A stretch of DNA of 64,000 bases from Chamaelirium japonicum (GCA_947650365.1 OX393549.1:18581532-18645531); one strand, 5' to 3'; positions 45,449-58,202 are shown, counted from the stretch's first letter. The notes: a model not told the origin generated them from the sequence alone. Numbers and translations: made by a program.

Positions 45449-47402
45449 TGTTGGAATTGGATCCGCTAATCAGAGTCGCAGCGGAAGCAAAAGAAAGATC
45501 CGAAGATCATACGGTGTATGTTTCATTACAATTTCGCTATAAAACAATCTACATGCAAATCTACGATCTTAGCATATGTGCGGACACCCTAGAGGCATAC
45601 TACAATCTACGGAAGACATGAATTCATCTAGTTAGGTGTTTAGATTCATCATACCTTATGGATCTATGATCCGGAGATGACGGAACGAAGAAGAACCGCA
45701 CTTGAATCGCAAGGGAAACTGTCGGATAGCACCTTGTCCTTTGCGAATTGAAGAATCCTCGAAATCCTGTCTCTGAGTGCAGGGATTACGAGCCGACGGA
45801 GGAATCCATTGCGAAGACGATGACGAGCCGTGAGATTTTCTTCTCCTCTTTCTCCTTTCGTCCTTCTCCTTCCTTCCTCTTTCTTCTCCCTTCTTCTTCC
45901 TCTCTTTTTCTTGGCCGAAACCACAAAGGAGGAGGACTAGGGGTTCAGATTTTTGGAGGAGAGGGGAAAGCCCATAGGGCCGGCCCCTCCTCTCCCTATT
46001 CTTCTTATAGGGTAGGTCTCCCATGGCTCCAAGGAGGTTAGGGCCGGCCCTAGATAGAATAGGATAGAGAGGGGGCGGTTTTTAGGGATATCCAATGTCT
46101 ATCGTGAAGCCTGGACGAAAACGCCCTTCACGAAAAGTGAAAAACTGAAAGAGAGACTGAGTGAGGTGCGCTACTCGGAATCGAGTTCTGTCAGCGCCTA
46201 TGAGCTCCTGTAATTATTCCGCTCATTTTAAGATCCATATTCAGTATGTTCTGAGCCATATTTTAGTATTTATCAAAATACCCCTACGGCCCGTAATACA
46301 CGTGAATTAGGTTCTTAGGCTCCGGGCTTGTGCTCCATCGCGCTAATTCGCATCCAACGTATCCAACTAGGTCAGGGAACAATTCCTATACGCAACGACA
46401 GGGTGGAACCTTCAGGGTTCGGGATCTCTAGCTCCAACCGGATCCCTAATTAACTGTTCCAGTGACACACCGAAAGTTCCGTTAATCAGCCCTAATCTGA
46501 TTAACCCGCGCAGCCACCCAGAGTGCAACGTGAGTTGAACTCTAGTGATCCTAAATTTATGTTACTCCCTCGTAACCCTGTTCTCTACTATACTCCGATA
46601 ATCCTTAGTCCCTCCTATTACTGGTGCCATGATACGACTCGGGCGGTGGGGAGCACCGTCAGATCCCGATCGATCATCTGACTAGGGTTTGATGACTTGT
46701 CATCTATAACACCACACACCTTCCGGTACTATGCCTAGCATCTGGAACATCGTCAGTCATACTGATAACCACCAGGCCTGGGTTAACTGTGTGGACAGAT
46801 TGACTCATCAAAATGCACCCATCCAACACTGGACGTCGGATAACCTGTAGGGATTACATGTCACTCAAGCGCCAACTAGGTAACCCAATGTACCGTGGTA
46901 TTGGACTATAGAAGATCCGCACACGTTGGCACATCAAAGCACCACACAACTGGTTGGCCCAGTGCACATGGTCCTTCAGGGTTAAGGACAGATTATCTAT
47001 AGTAGTAAGACGGTTTATGCACCAGTGTTTGAATTACTGAACTGTACACCGTCTTGGTTCCTGTTCAACACGATCATCGTGCTTGGTCAGGTGAATGGGA
47101 ATCCCACATTTCCATGGTGGAGACTTCACCACATCCTCTACCTGCCAACAGCTTATTCTCGGTGAAGTGACCGGCATCACCTAAGCTGTGAACTAGTTCT
47201 AGGTTTACATAGAACTGGTCCACTGGGTCTCCCAAGCATGGATCCTCCATGCGCCTCAGTGGCCTACTGTGTTCCCTAGGGTCCTTTTATTATATGAGTA
47301 TTATCATATACCAGAGTAGTATTCTAATTAAAGCAATAACCAAAGTCATATTTATTAATGTTAATACAGAAAATCCACGCTAAGGATACACGAGCTACAA
47401 CA
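45449..47402 (-). repeat. 3' LTR of copia-2
   Basis: Plus-strand ends TGTTGGAATTGG and GCTACAACA. A 122-codon frame (46024-45656, minus) rich in Arg/Lys/Ser is open here and, as a variant, in the other LTR. Confidence 0.92.
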
Positions 47403-47416
47403 ATCTCCTACTTGGC

Positions 47417-48010
47417 CTAGCGGGGAACAACAGTCTTAACTCCCATGGCATCCACGTGCTTCTCAAAAGCCTTGGTCGGTAACGCCTTTGTGAAAGGGTC
47501 CGCCATGTTATCTACAGACACCACCTGAGTCACTGCAACCTCCCCTCGCTTCTGCAAGTCCCGGATAATGTAGTATTTCTGCTCGATATGCTTGCTCTTC
47601 TGGTGATATCTTGGCTCCTTGGATTGTGCTACCGCTCCATTATTGTCACAGTAAAGGACAATAGGATCTTGAGCTCCCGGTACGCATCCTAAGTCCGTGA
47701 GAAACTTCTTGAGCCACATTGCCTCCTTAGCTGCTTCGCATGTCGCAACGTACTCAGCCTCTGTCGTCGAATCCACGATGCATCCCTGCTTCACGCTCCT
47801 CCAACTGACAGCTCCTCCTCTTAATGAAAACACAAACCCTGATGTCGATCTTCTGGATTCCGGATCTGACGCAAAATCAGAATCCGTATATCCAATCGGC
47901 ATCAGTTCCTTTGAAGAGTAAAATAACTCATAATCTCTCATTCTACGGAGATACTTGAGTATACTTTTCACAGTAGTCCAGTGCCCTAGATCCGGATTTG
48001 ACTGATATAT
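47417..48010 (-). pseudogene. copia-2 RNase H
   Basis: YTDSDFASDPESRRSTSGFV at about 47850-47900 is the first acidic RNase H motif. STTEAEYVA and CDNNGAVAQSKEP follow, and ADPFTKALP near the end. The domain is open from about 47971 to its TAA but in a different frame from the RT, after a frameshift near 47945-47975. Confidence 0.9.
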
Positions 48011-48960
48011 ACCTGCCCATCATGCCTAATGCATAGTATATATCTGGTCTCGTGCACTGCATGGCATACATCAGACTCCCTACAGCCAAAACATAAGGTA
48101 TCTTCTGCATCTCTGCCCTCTCCTCAGGAGTCTTAGGACTCTGATTCTTAAACAATTTCATTCCATGTCTGAATGGAACCAGTCCCTTCTTGGAGTTGTG
48201 CATACTGAGTCTAACCAAGATAGTATCTATGTAGGCTGACTGTGACAGCGAGAGAGTCTTGTTCTGGCGATCTCGAGTTACCTTGATCCCCAGAACATAA
48301 CTCACTTTACCCAGGTCTTTCATGTCAAATTGAGAGGATAACCACACCTTCACTGTAGACAATGTTCCAATATCGTTTCTAATGAGCAGGATATCATCTA
48401 CGTAAAGCACTAGAAATACTACTGCAGTCTTATCGCTCCTTTTATAAACACATGGTTCATCCACGTTCTACTCAAATCTATAAGACTGGATAGCCTGATC
48501 AAAACGCATGTTCCAATTTCTGGATGCTTGCTTCAGTCCATAAATGGACCTTTGCAACTTGCACACCAGACCTTCTTGACCTTTTTCGACAAAGCCTGGA
48601 GGCTGAGACATGTAGATGTATTCTTCCAAATCCCCATTGAGGAATACGGTCTTGACGTCCATTTGCTAGATCTTCCAATCATAATGGGCTGCAATGGACA
48701 AGAGGATCCGGATAGACTTAAGCATATCCACTGGCGAAAAGGTTTCGTCATAGTCGATCCCTTCTCGCTGGGTATAACCCTTAGCGACTAGTCTAGCTTT
48801 GTAAGTCTCAACTGTACCATCCGGACCTCTTTTTCTTTTGTACACCCACTTATACCCAACATGTTTAATGTTGTGAGGTGGTGTTACAAGTGTCCAAACC
48901 GAGTTTTGGGACATCGATGTCAGTTCTGCCTCCATGGCTTCCTGCCATTCTGCATGGTCA
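47943..48960 (-). pseudogene. copia-2 reverse transcriptase
   Basis: Order on the minus strand: [39 protein letters not shown], then an in-frame TAG (48666-48668) just before MDVKTVFLNGDL, YGLKQASRNW, a second TAG (48468-48470) before NVDEPCVYK, and VLYVDDILLI with the catalytic YVDD intact. Standard members have Trp and Gln at the two stop positions, so both look like single transitions. Confidence 0.92.
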
Positions 48961-50267
48961 GAAGATACCATCGTTTCATCATAGTTCAGGGAATCATCCT
49001 CCTGAAACTCTGGATTTACCATAAAGGCTTCTCTAATGTATCTATCAGGAGCACTTGTGGTCCTCCCACTGCGACGAGCCTGCGGTGGTTCTATAGGAGT
49101 CGACTCTACAGTATCGTTAATCTTAGTGGTATCGGCTCCTACTACGTTTTCTGTCTGCGTACTCCCATTAGTAATAAGCAAATTTTCAAGAACTACTTTA
49201 CTGGTGGGCTTATGGTCTATTAAATAATCATGCTTCAGGAATACGGCATTCGTCGAGACGATAACCTTTCTATCCTCAGGATCATAAAATAAACTACCTT
49301 TTGTCCCTTTTGGATACCCAACGAACAGACATACCTTAGTTTTTGACTCCATCTTATCTCGCTTGTCCTTCCGTATATGTGCTGGACAATCCCAAATCCT
49401 AAAGTACTGTAGGCTTGGCTTTCGCTTCAACCACAACTCCCAAGGAGTTAGGGGTACTGACTTTGATGGAACAAAGTTCAAAGTGTATGCTGCCGTCTCT
49501 ATGGCATATCCCCAAAAACTAGGTGTCAACGTTGCATAACTCATCATAGTCTGAACCATGTCTAACAAAGTTCGGTTTCTCCTCTCAGATATACCATTTT
49601 GTTGTGGTGTCCCTGGTGCAGTCAACTGGGATACGATCCCATGCTCACGCAGGTACCTAATAAACTCATCCGATATGTATTCGCCTCCTCGATCCGATCG
49701 AAGAGACTTGATACTTTTACCTATCTGCTTTTCTGCTTCAGCTCTGAACTCCATGAACTCATCAAAGGATTCAGACTTCCGCCGCATTAGGTATATATAT
49801 CCAAACCTCGAGTGATCATCTGTGAAGGTGATGAAATACTCGAAACCTCCTATAGCATGAACACTTATGGGCCCACATACATCAGTGTGTACCAACTCTA
49901 ATACCTCCTTAGATCTGCTACCTTTGGCTCGGAAAGATCTTGTAGTCATCTTGCCTTCCAGGCAAGACTCACACGTCGGTAGGCTTTCTGAAATATCTGG
50001 ACTTAAAAGTACTACCATAACCAACTTGTGAATCCTGTCTGAGGCTATGTGTCCAAGCCTTAGATGCCAAAGGAGTGTTGGATTATCTGAGGGATTTTTT
50101 CTTTTAGATGAATTAATCACACAAGCTTCAGTTATGTTATCCTGCTTATGATTGGAGTTAATTACATAGAGACCATTCTGTATCTTTTCCTTACAAACAA
50201 AGGAACCATTCAATTTAATTGACACATCAGAAGCATCAAATAAAACTAAAAAACCTTCATTATTCAA
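48960..50267 (-). pseudogene. copia-2 GAG-pre-integrase and integrase
   Basis: Open for over 500 codons together with the start of RT (50267-48666). [10 protein letters not shown] and CESCLEGK form the H-C zinc region. [25 protein letters not shown] and [17 protein letters not shown] give the complete integrase core with its D, D, E acidic residues. Intact as far as visible, but upstream and downstream stops prevent a full polyprotein. Confidence 0.92.
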
Positions 50268-50288
50268 TAAGAAAACAGAAATTAAATT

Positions 50289-50540
50289 TTATCTCAATGA
50301 CGGTACATAAAGTATGTCTCTAAGTAATAAACTTCTTCCATCAAGGAACTGCAAGACCACATCTCCAACTGCTTCAGCCTCTACCACGGTCTCAGTTCTC
50401 ATGCTTAGGATTATCTCCCCATAACCCAGTTTTCTTGTCTCCTTAAACCCCTGCAAATTATTGCAAGCATAGTTAGTGGAACCAGAATCCACAATCCATG
50501 AAACTGGAGAACAACTGGATGCTATAAGGGATTCCACTAT
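50289..50540 (-). pseudogene. copia-2 aspartic protease
   Basis: WIVDSGSTNYACN contains the DSG active site of copia proteases. The C-terminal part with LRDILYVPSLR ends at an in-frame TAA (50289-50291), directly before NLISV, which opens the linker to the integrase. Confidence 0.9.
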
Positions 50541-50573
50541 GTGGATTTGAGATATACCTGTCTCAGCTTTCTT

Positions 50574-51388
50574 GGGAGCCGCACGACAGTCGCCCTTCCA
50601 GTGCCCCTTCTTGCCACATCGGAAACATTTTCCTTTGGGCTTCGCCGGACCATTCTACTTAGGAACCTGCAACTGCACCTGGCCCATCTTCACGGGCTTC
50701 TTAGACTTTCTTTTCTGAAACTTGCCTTTGGCTTTCAGAGAAGAATTCCGCTCCACGTTCAGGGATTGGGCTCTTGCCTTCATCCCGTCCTCTGCCGCCT
50801 GGAGCGCCGCTAGGAGCACTGCGTTAGACATCTCCAACCGGTTAAGGTTGAAGTTGGTAACGAAGCCCTCAAACGCTCCTGACAGAGACACGAGAAAAAT
50901 ATCGGTCTGGATCTCTCAATCCAATATGACATCAAAGGAACCAAGCTCATTCACATAGCCAAACAATTTCAGCATATGATCCCGAACTAAAGTCCCCTCT
51001 GTCATCTTCATGGATACCAATTTCTTGATGGTCAGGTAACGAGTTACCCGACTACGACCCTCGAACATTTTCTTTAGGTAGAGCATCATGTCTGAAGCAA
51101 AGGCCATATCTTCGACTTGCTTTTGAAGGACGGTCTGCAAGGATGCCACTATGTAGCACTTACACATCTCATCAGTATCTAGCCAGTCTTTCCATTCCTT
51201 TAACTGATCCTCATTGCACTTGGTCCCGGTATGGCCGGTTGAGGGGTACTTAGGGCAATTGTGTGTTTGCCAACCCTTAGGACGAGCATCAGGTTACGCT
51301 TCCAGTCCTCGTAGTTTGGTCCCGTAAGTTTGTTATCATTAAGTATGGAGGCAAAGGGGTCGAGCTTGGTCATGATTTCTGTAAACAA
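50574..51388 (-). pseudogene. copia-2 Gag with CCHC zinc knuckle
   Basis: It starts FTEIMTKLDPFASILNDNKL at 51388; DNKLTGPNYEDWKRNL is the copia Gag opening. A frameshift lies near 51225-51240. The frame goes on with QLKEWKDWLDTDEM, stops at TGA 50916-50918, continues, and stops again at TAG 50655-50657. After that stop the knuckle CFRCGKKGHWKGDC (50586-50627) is still intact (CX2CX4HX4C). Confidence 0.9.
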
Positions 51389-53328
51389 TGGTTCAAAGCA
51401 AAATTAGGGTTTACTACAATCTATTTCATGGAATTTAGAAATAGATAATGTTTACTCCAGCCGCTATGTCTCTACTACCTCAAGTGGAGACATCCAGGAA
51501 TCTAAATTCCTTGGGCTCGAGCACTAAGACTATCAGTCTTGAATTGGAGACAGCATATCGGTGAGAGCATGCAACCGCTTCTGCCAACGGGGTTTTTACG
51601 ACCCAGTCTTCATCAGAATTACCCATGATAAACTGAAAGACCTCCCAGTCTCCTTTTGGCCAGCTTTATGTGACCCGCGTGCGTAGCAACAGCGGCTTCA
51701 CACAAGCTTTCGGATGCTTCCCACAAATCTAGGTGGTGTCGGTAGGGGGGTTCATAGGCTCCCGCGGTGCAGGAAAAAATCGTCACCCACTGCCACCGAC
51801 ATCCTCCATGTCCCGAAGGAAACCACTAGGCGAACCAGCATGGAAGAAAACACAGCTCTCACCCGATGGGAATATCGAACTGCGTATCTCCCACCCAGAC
51901 CCTTAGCCGGTTGATTGTGGAGGCCAGGGGCTCCCCTTTGGAGGGAACCTCTTACACATCCTTTCTTTATGAGGTTTTATGCATATCTAGAAAGGTTACA
52001 ACCTCCTAGACTTAGACCCTGGTCTACCGTGCTCCCACTAGGACTACAAACCCTCCCGCAAAGTATTAGTATCCTCGGAAAATATCATAGTCCCTACCTT
52101 GAATACTCAGCTTTCGCCTTTCTTGCAAGGATCACATTACATAGATTCCAAGGATCCAGATACTTCACTAGTTTGCCCATAATCCTAAGATCTGGAGCCT
52201 AGCCTAAGGTCAGCGTGGAAAGGACTCCCACTACGATGACGCCTCATTCATAATTTGATACCTGATGTCATAGTAGACCTCATCTCATTATAGGTTTCGA
52301 TGCTGGCCAAATAGGGACATCCGACAACCTCCGTCGGACCTCAACCTAATGGTGGCATAACCAAATCGTGATGAGTTCATACTACCATCAAACGTCATCT
52401 AAAAATGGGTATCAAACAGTGAAATCCTAACCTAACTTGGTCGCTAGGACCACGTGGTGAAAGGGCATCCCACTAGGGTTATCATACTTCTTATGGAGAC
52501 ATTAGTTAATTATCTCTAAACAAATCTAATACTGCGTCTATCTCGGTGCACAGTACTTGGCTACTTGAACTTTCACGAGGGCGGTTACCGTCTTTTCTTT
52601 TAGTTACCCACCGGATTCGCACGTATTAGAACCATTTAGAGATACCGATGAATCCATAAGCTTAGTACTAACCCTAAGCCTGATCTAGAGACAAACTCAC
52701 AAGCAATATAATAAAATTATCATCGGGGTTCTCTAAACAATAAGTAAAGAGAATCAACAGAAAAAAAATCCAAACTGAATCAAGTCCAGGGTCCGACCCC
52801 TGAACCTGAATATCACAGCCAAGATATCCTGCTCTTCCATTCTGCACGATCTCTGACGACGATCCCCATCATCGCCAACGTGCACACTTTCGCCGGGTCT
52901 TTGCACGCCATGGTACCGCTTGCCCGAACCGTGGATGAAGCATCATCTCCTTCTTCCTGTGACTGAAAAACTAACACGCTCCGAGCAAGTGCTCGTTCGT
53001 GTACAATTTCACTAGAAAGAAAAAAAGACAATCCTAAAAACATGGCCAGGGAACCGAGGATGGTCAACCCCCACCCTCGCCCATCTAGAACCTTAATATC
53101 CACAAGCACAATAATAATCAATACAAAATTAAATCCGGGGTTCGACCCCCGGAAGCATGCAATCACAGATTACTATTCAGCGTGGCAATGCAAAAAGACG
53201 ATACAAAGCACAATCCATATGCATGATCTACACCGAACCCCGACGAAAACATATGTCATCATATATTCACATGAAGTTTTCACGAATTCATGCATGAAAC
53301 ATACACCAAAGCGTGCTCTGATACTAAT
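51389..53328 (-). other. copia-2 5' leader with PBS
   Basis: About 1.9 kb between PBS and Gag. No coding domain; overlapping short frames only. The phrase GGTCCGACCCCTGAACC/GGGTTCGACCCCCGGAAGC occurs near 52788 and 53141, a weak internal repeat. Confidence 0.7.
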
Positions 53329-55281
53329 TATTGGAATTGGATCCGCTAATCAGAGTCACAACGGAAGCAAAAGAAAGATCCGAAGATCATACGGTGTATG
53401 TTTCATTACAATTTCGCTATAAAACAATCTATATGCAAATCTACTATCTTAGCATATGTACGGACACCCTAGAGGCATACTACGATCTACGGAAGACATG
53501 AATGCATCTAGTTAGGTGTTTAGATTCATTATAACTTATGGATCTATGATCCGGAGATAATGGAAGGATGAAGAACCGTACTTGAATCGCAAGGGAAACT
53601 GTCGGATAGCACCTTGTCCTTTGCGAATTGAAGAATCCTCGAAATCCCGTCTCTGAGTGCAGGGATTACGAGCCGACGGAGGAATCCATTGCGAAAACGA
53701 TGATGAGCCGTGAGATTTTCTTCTCCTCTTTCTCTTTTCTTCCCTCTCCTTCCTTTCTCTATATTCTCCCTTCTTCTTCCTCTCTTTTCCTTGGCCGAAA
53801 CCACAAAGGAGGAGGACTAGGGGTTCGGATTTTTGTAGAAGAGGGGAAAGCCCATAGGGCCGGCCCCTCCTCTCCCTATTCTTCTTATAGGGACGGTCTC
53901 CCATGGCTCCAAGGAGTCTAAGGCCGGCCCTAGATAGAATAGGATAGAGAGGGGGCGGTTTTTAGGGATATCCAATGTCTATCGTGAAGCCTGGACGAAA
54001 ACGCCCTACACGAAAAGTGGAAAACTGAAAGAGAGACTGAGTGAGGTGCGCTACTCGGAATTGAGTTCCGTCAGCGCCTATGAGCTCCTGGAATTATTCT
54101 GCTTATTTTAAGATCCATATTCAATGTGTTCTAAGCCATATTTTAGTATTTACCAAAATACCCCTACGGCTCGTAACACACGTGAATTAGGTTCTTAGGC
54201 TCCGGGCTTGCGCTCCGTCGCGCTACTTCGCATCCAACGTATCCAACTAGGTCGGGGAACAATTCCTATATGCAAGGACAGGGTGGAACCTTCAGGGTTC
54301 GGGATCTCTAGCTCCAACCGGATCCCTGATTAACTGTTCCGGTGACACACCGAAAGTTCCGTTAATCAGTCCTAATCTGATTAACCCGTGCAGCCATCCA
54401 GAGTGCGACGCGAGTTGAACTCTAGTGATCCTAAACTTATGTTACTCCCTCGTAACCCTATTCTCTACTATACTTCGATAATCCTTAGTCCCTCCTATTA
54501 CTGGTGCCATGATACGACTCGGGCGGTGGAGAGCACCGTCAGATCCCGATCGATCATCTGACTAGGGTTTGATGACTTGTCATCTATAACACCACACACC
54601 TTTCGGTGCTATGCCTAGCATCCGGAACATCGTCATTCATACTGACAACCACCAGGCCTGGGTTAACTGTGTGGACAGATTGACTCATCAAAACGCACAC
54701 ATCCAATATTGGACGTCGAATAACCTTTAGGGATTACATGTCACTCAAGCGCCAGCCGGATAACCCAACGTACCATGGTATTGGACTATAGAAGGTCCGC
54801 ACACGTTGGCACATCAAAGCACCACACAACTGGTTGGCCCAGTGTATATAGTCCCTCAGGGTTAAGGACATATTATCTATAGTAGTAAGATGGTTTATGC
54901 ACCAGTATCTGAATCACTGAACTGTGCACCGTCTTAGTTCCTGTCCAACACGATCATCGTGCTTGGTCAGGTGAATGGGAATCCCACGTTCCCGTGGTGG
55001 AGACTTTACTACATCCTCTACCTGCCAACAGCTTTTTCTCGGTGAAGCGGCCGGCATCACCTAAGCTGTGAACTAGTTCTAGGTCTACACAGAACTGGTC
55101 CACTGGGTCTCCCAAGCATGGATCCTCTATGCGCCTCAGTGGCCTATGTGTTCTCTAGGGTCCTTTTATTATATGAGTATTATCATATACCAGAGTAATA
55201 TTCTAATTAAAGCAATAACCAAAGGCATCTTTATTAATGTTAATACAGAAAATCCATGCTAAGGACACATGAGCTACAACA
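53329..55281 (-). repeat. 5' LTR of copia-2
   Basis: Ends on plus: TATTGGAATTGG (expected TGTTGG; one transition at the inner end) and GCTACAACA. It contains the 122-codon frame variant at 53904-53536. Confidence 0.92.
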
Positions 55282-55393
55282 CTTATAACCCGACTTGACC
55301 CGTTTACCAAATTGGTCATGTCAATCCGACCCGACCCAACTTGAACCAGCCCGACAGGTTTACATGGGTTATATTGACCCAACTCGAGCTAAC
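55282..55393. mobile_element. ACCCG-rich MITE, second piece
   Basis: After the TSD CTTAT the MITE continues (ACCCGACTTGACCCG...) up to CTAAC at 55389-55393, where the gypsy-1 element begins. Confidence 0.7.
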
Positions 55394-56150
55394 TGTGAGT
55401 GCAAATTTTGACCAGAAGCCTCACAGATAACGAGACCCACCAGCCTACCTGGGGGGTCCATAGAGACGACAACGGGACCCACCAATACTGCCTTGGGGGT
55501 CCATTGAGACGATGGCGGGACCCACCAACCCTACCTGGGAAGTCCACTGAGACGACAGCAGGACCCACCAGTCTGCCTGGGAGATCCATAGAAACGACAG
55601 CGGGACCCACCAGCCCTACTTGGGGGGTCAACAAAAACAATAGTGGGACCCACCAGCCCTGCCTGGGGGGTCCACAGAGACGACAGCGGGACCCACCGGC
55701 CCTGCCTGGGGGGGTCTACAGAGACGACAGCGGGGCCCGCCGGCCATGCTTGGGGGTCCACAGAGACGATAGCGGGACCCACCAGTCCTGCCTGGGGGGA
55801 TCCCCAGATACGACGGCAGAAACCATCATTTACCCCAGTTTTCCTTCCAGAAAAGTCTATAAAAAGTCTATAAATAGCATACTCTGCAAATGTAAAAAGA
55901 TCGAAACATTCGAGTAGAGATCAGACTTTCAAAAATCCAGAGCTCTGATATCCTAACTCTTCGATATTCCTTTCCTTTGATCTTCTTTTGGAAGAGATCA
56001 GTGACACTCGGCCTGTCGAGGTCACTTCGAGCAAAGTGTTAGTGAATTAGGGTTGCTCCCTATAGCACGGAGACGTAGGCTTCGGTTGAACTCCGAGATC
56101 ATACCTTGTGTCAATCTGCTATCCTTACTCTTATTCAAAGTCTAAGCTCA
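55394..56150 (+). repeat. Left LTR of gypsy-1, plus orientation, with minisatellite U3
   Basis: U3 contains nine ~43-bp units (55430-55810). A TATA box (TATAAATA, 55869-55876) and shared blocks (GGGTTGCTCCCTATAGCA, AACTCCGAGATCATACC) follow. Similarity to the inverse of 58740-59210 runs to about 56150 (AAGCTCAAAG), after which the two diverge. Confidence 0.8.
55430..55810. repeat. 43-bp minisatellite, about 9 units
   Basis: The unit is like CGGGACCCACCAGCCCTGCC + TGGGGGGTCCACAGAGACGACAG. Units start about every 43 bp from 55430 to 55774. The same unit, inverted, occurs about 5 times at 60640-60845 and 3 times at 59085-59215. Confidence 0.9.
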
Positions 56151-56159
56151 AAGTTAGTC

Positions 56160-56820
56160 GGCTGTGTCGGGACATAGCTTTATACCTTTGCAGGTTAGTC
56201 TAACTGTGGCGGGGCACTAGTGCATGTGTCCTTACGTGACAACGGGAGCACGTGCAACAATAATGATTCGGAGTACTCAGCGTAGCGCCCTTGTATCGGT
56301 TGGACTTAGGCGAAGTGTCGTTTCAGTCGAACCTACTTATCGGGATATAGCTTTGTACCGTTATAGGTTAGTCGGCCATGTTGCAACGCGAACCGAACTA
56401 ACTGTGGCGAGGCACTAGTGCATGTGTCCTTACATAACAATGGGAGTATGTGCGACGCCAATGATTCGGAGTACTCAACGTAGCGCCCTTGTATCGGTTG
56501 GACTTAGGTGAAGCACCGTTTCAGTTGAACCTATGTATCGGGACACATAGCTTTGTACCGTTGCAGGTTAGTCGACTGTGTCGCAACGCGAACCGAACTA
56601 ACTGTGGTGAGGCACTAGTGCATGTGTCCTTACGTTACAATGGAAGCATGTGCGGCACCAATGATTCGGAGTGCTCAACGTAGTGCCCTTGTATCAGTTG
56701 GACTTAGGCGAAACATCGTTTCAGTCGAACCTATGTATCGGGACACATAGCTTTGTACCGTTGCAGGTTAGTCGGCCGTATCGCAATATGAACCGAACTA
56801 ATTGTGTCGTTGAGTAGAAG
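56160..56820. repeat. ~200-bp tandem repeat, just over 3 units
   Basis: GGCACTAGTGCATGTGTCCT recurs at 56213, 56411 and 56611 (spacing 198 and 200). Each unit also has GTAGCGCCCTTGTATC and GGTTAGTCGGC. It lies between the left LTR of gypsy-1 and the end of its Gag region. Confidence 0.9.
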
Positions 56821-56939
56821 TTGAGATAGAATTTGATAGTCTTCGATATAACTTGAAACAACTGTCATTTCATTGATAGCTTGGAAGATGTTACATCATG
56901 GATTTCAGATGAGTGGCATTCCGAGTTATTGACAGTCGG

Positions 56940-58202
56940 CAGCGGCCTTCTACTCTGATCGATGGATGGGCTGCTTCCCTTTGGTGTCCGATGTCTTCTG
57001 AGGCTCTACGGGTCTATCGTCTGCCCGTCTTGGTCTCTTAGAGGTTCCATCTTCTTTGGCCTGAGCGTTGCAAAGTTGAGCTGTTGGTTTTGTTGGTGTC
57101 TTATTAGAAAGGCGCTTCTTAAGGTCACGTTTCTTGCGAGTGACTTGATCGTCCTCCCCCTCGATCTCCTTTTGAATTTGATCGAATAGCATTCCGAGAA
57201 AGGCAGGAGGATTGTGGATGAGGTCATTGTAGATGTCGAGATCGAATCAGAGGGTATTTTGGAAGGCCAACATGATGGCCTCGTCGTCCAGATGTCATCC
57301 AGAGAGAGCGACGTGTTCGTTGCGAAATCTTCTTGTGAAGCTGCGAAGACTCTCATCGGCTCCCATCCTCAACCGATAGAGGGAATCGAGTTTCTTCTCC
57401 AGCTTCAGGTTGAGTTGATAGTGCTGCACGAAGTGGTTTGCAAGTACTCCGAACTGGGTGATAGACCCAGCACGAAGGTTGTGGTACCAATCGAGAGATG
57501 GTTTGTCAAGGCTTCCGGCAAAGGTTCGGCAGAGCACATTGTTCTCTTCTTCATGCGGTGTTAGAGCTTGCTTGAATGCTAGGATGTGGAGGGTAGGATC
57601 CCCTTGGAGACAGTTGAACTTCGGGAGAGTCGGAGTCCTTCAGTCTCTCGAGAAGGATGATTGAAATAAGCTTCAGTAGAGGGGTCCAACGAAAGAGTAT
57701 CCTTCTCTGCGACCATGTCCCCGACATGGATGCAGATCGAGAGGTCTTGTCCATGCCCTTTAGTAGTTGCTGGATGAATTTGGTGTCGAAGATCGATTCC
57801 AGCTTCATGTTGGAGCGGGAGAGATAGGGAAGCTCTGCTCTTTGATGTCGCTTCCTTCGTCTGATGCCTCACCCGTAGATTGGGTTTTGACTATGCCTGC
57901 CTAACATAGTTGCGATCCGAGGATGATTGAGACGATTGGTCGTTGATACGATCCCAAACACTCTACTTCCACGGAGCTGTAGAGAGGGTGGGGTTGCGGC
58001 GACCTCTCTCGGGGGCTGCGGTGCCCATAGACCTTTGTAGGTCAGAGTGAACCGATCGTCGAGACGGGTCGACTCTTTCATTGAATGAAGGGACGGGGAG
58101 GGCAACACCGGTATCGGAAACTGCCTTCTTGAGGGCGTCTCTCTCGGCGGTGAGTGTGGCGTTCTGCTTAGCCAGCTGTAGCAGCTGGAAGTCAAGTGCC
58201 AA
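56940..58202 (-). pseudogene. Ty3/gypsy Gag (Tat-like) of gypsy-1
   Basis: Minus-strand parts in order: a coiled-coil-like start (FQLLQLAKQNATLTAERDAL, about 58190-58130), a Pro/Ser linker, TEAYFNHPSRE, a frameshift near 57610, then the Retrotrans_gag core NVLCRTFAGSLDKPSLDWYH (from 57537), FVQHYQLN, DSLYRLRMGADESLRSFTRR. After a stop come DIYNDLIHNPP and a Lys-rich tail (about 57190-56950). The CRxF...W..L...F..H pattern identifies gypsy Gag. Stops and frameshifts make it inactive. No Pol follows. Confidence 0.85.

Larger units (their letters stand above)
45449..55281 (-). mobile_element. Full-length Ty1/copia retrotransposon copia-2 (9.8 kb), TSD CTTAT
   Basis: LTRs are 45449-47402 (1954 bp) and 53329-55281 (1953 bp), with perfect TSD CTTAT at 45444-45448 and 55282-55286. 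It is transcribed on the minus strand. The PBS at about 53311-53325 reads AGTATCAGAGCACGC (initiator tRNA-Met type) and the purine tract at 47403-47415 reads CCAAGTAGGAGAT. A leader of about 1.9 kb precedes gag. A single Gag-Pol frame carries five stops and two frameshifts. In one 300-bp stretch compared by eye the LTRs differ at 16 positions (about 5%), 14 of them transitions. Size, long LTRs and Gag style fit the Tork/Angela side of copia. Confidence 0.93.

Noticed and set aside
55430..55810. CRISPR-like array
   Set aside because: The ~43-bp units are contiguous without unique spacers, in a plant LTR; it is a minisatellite.
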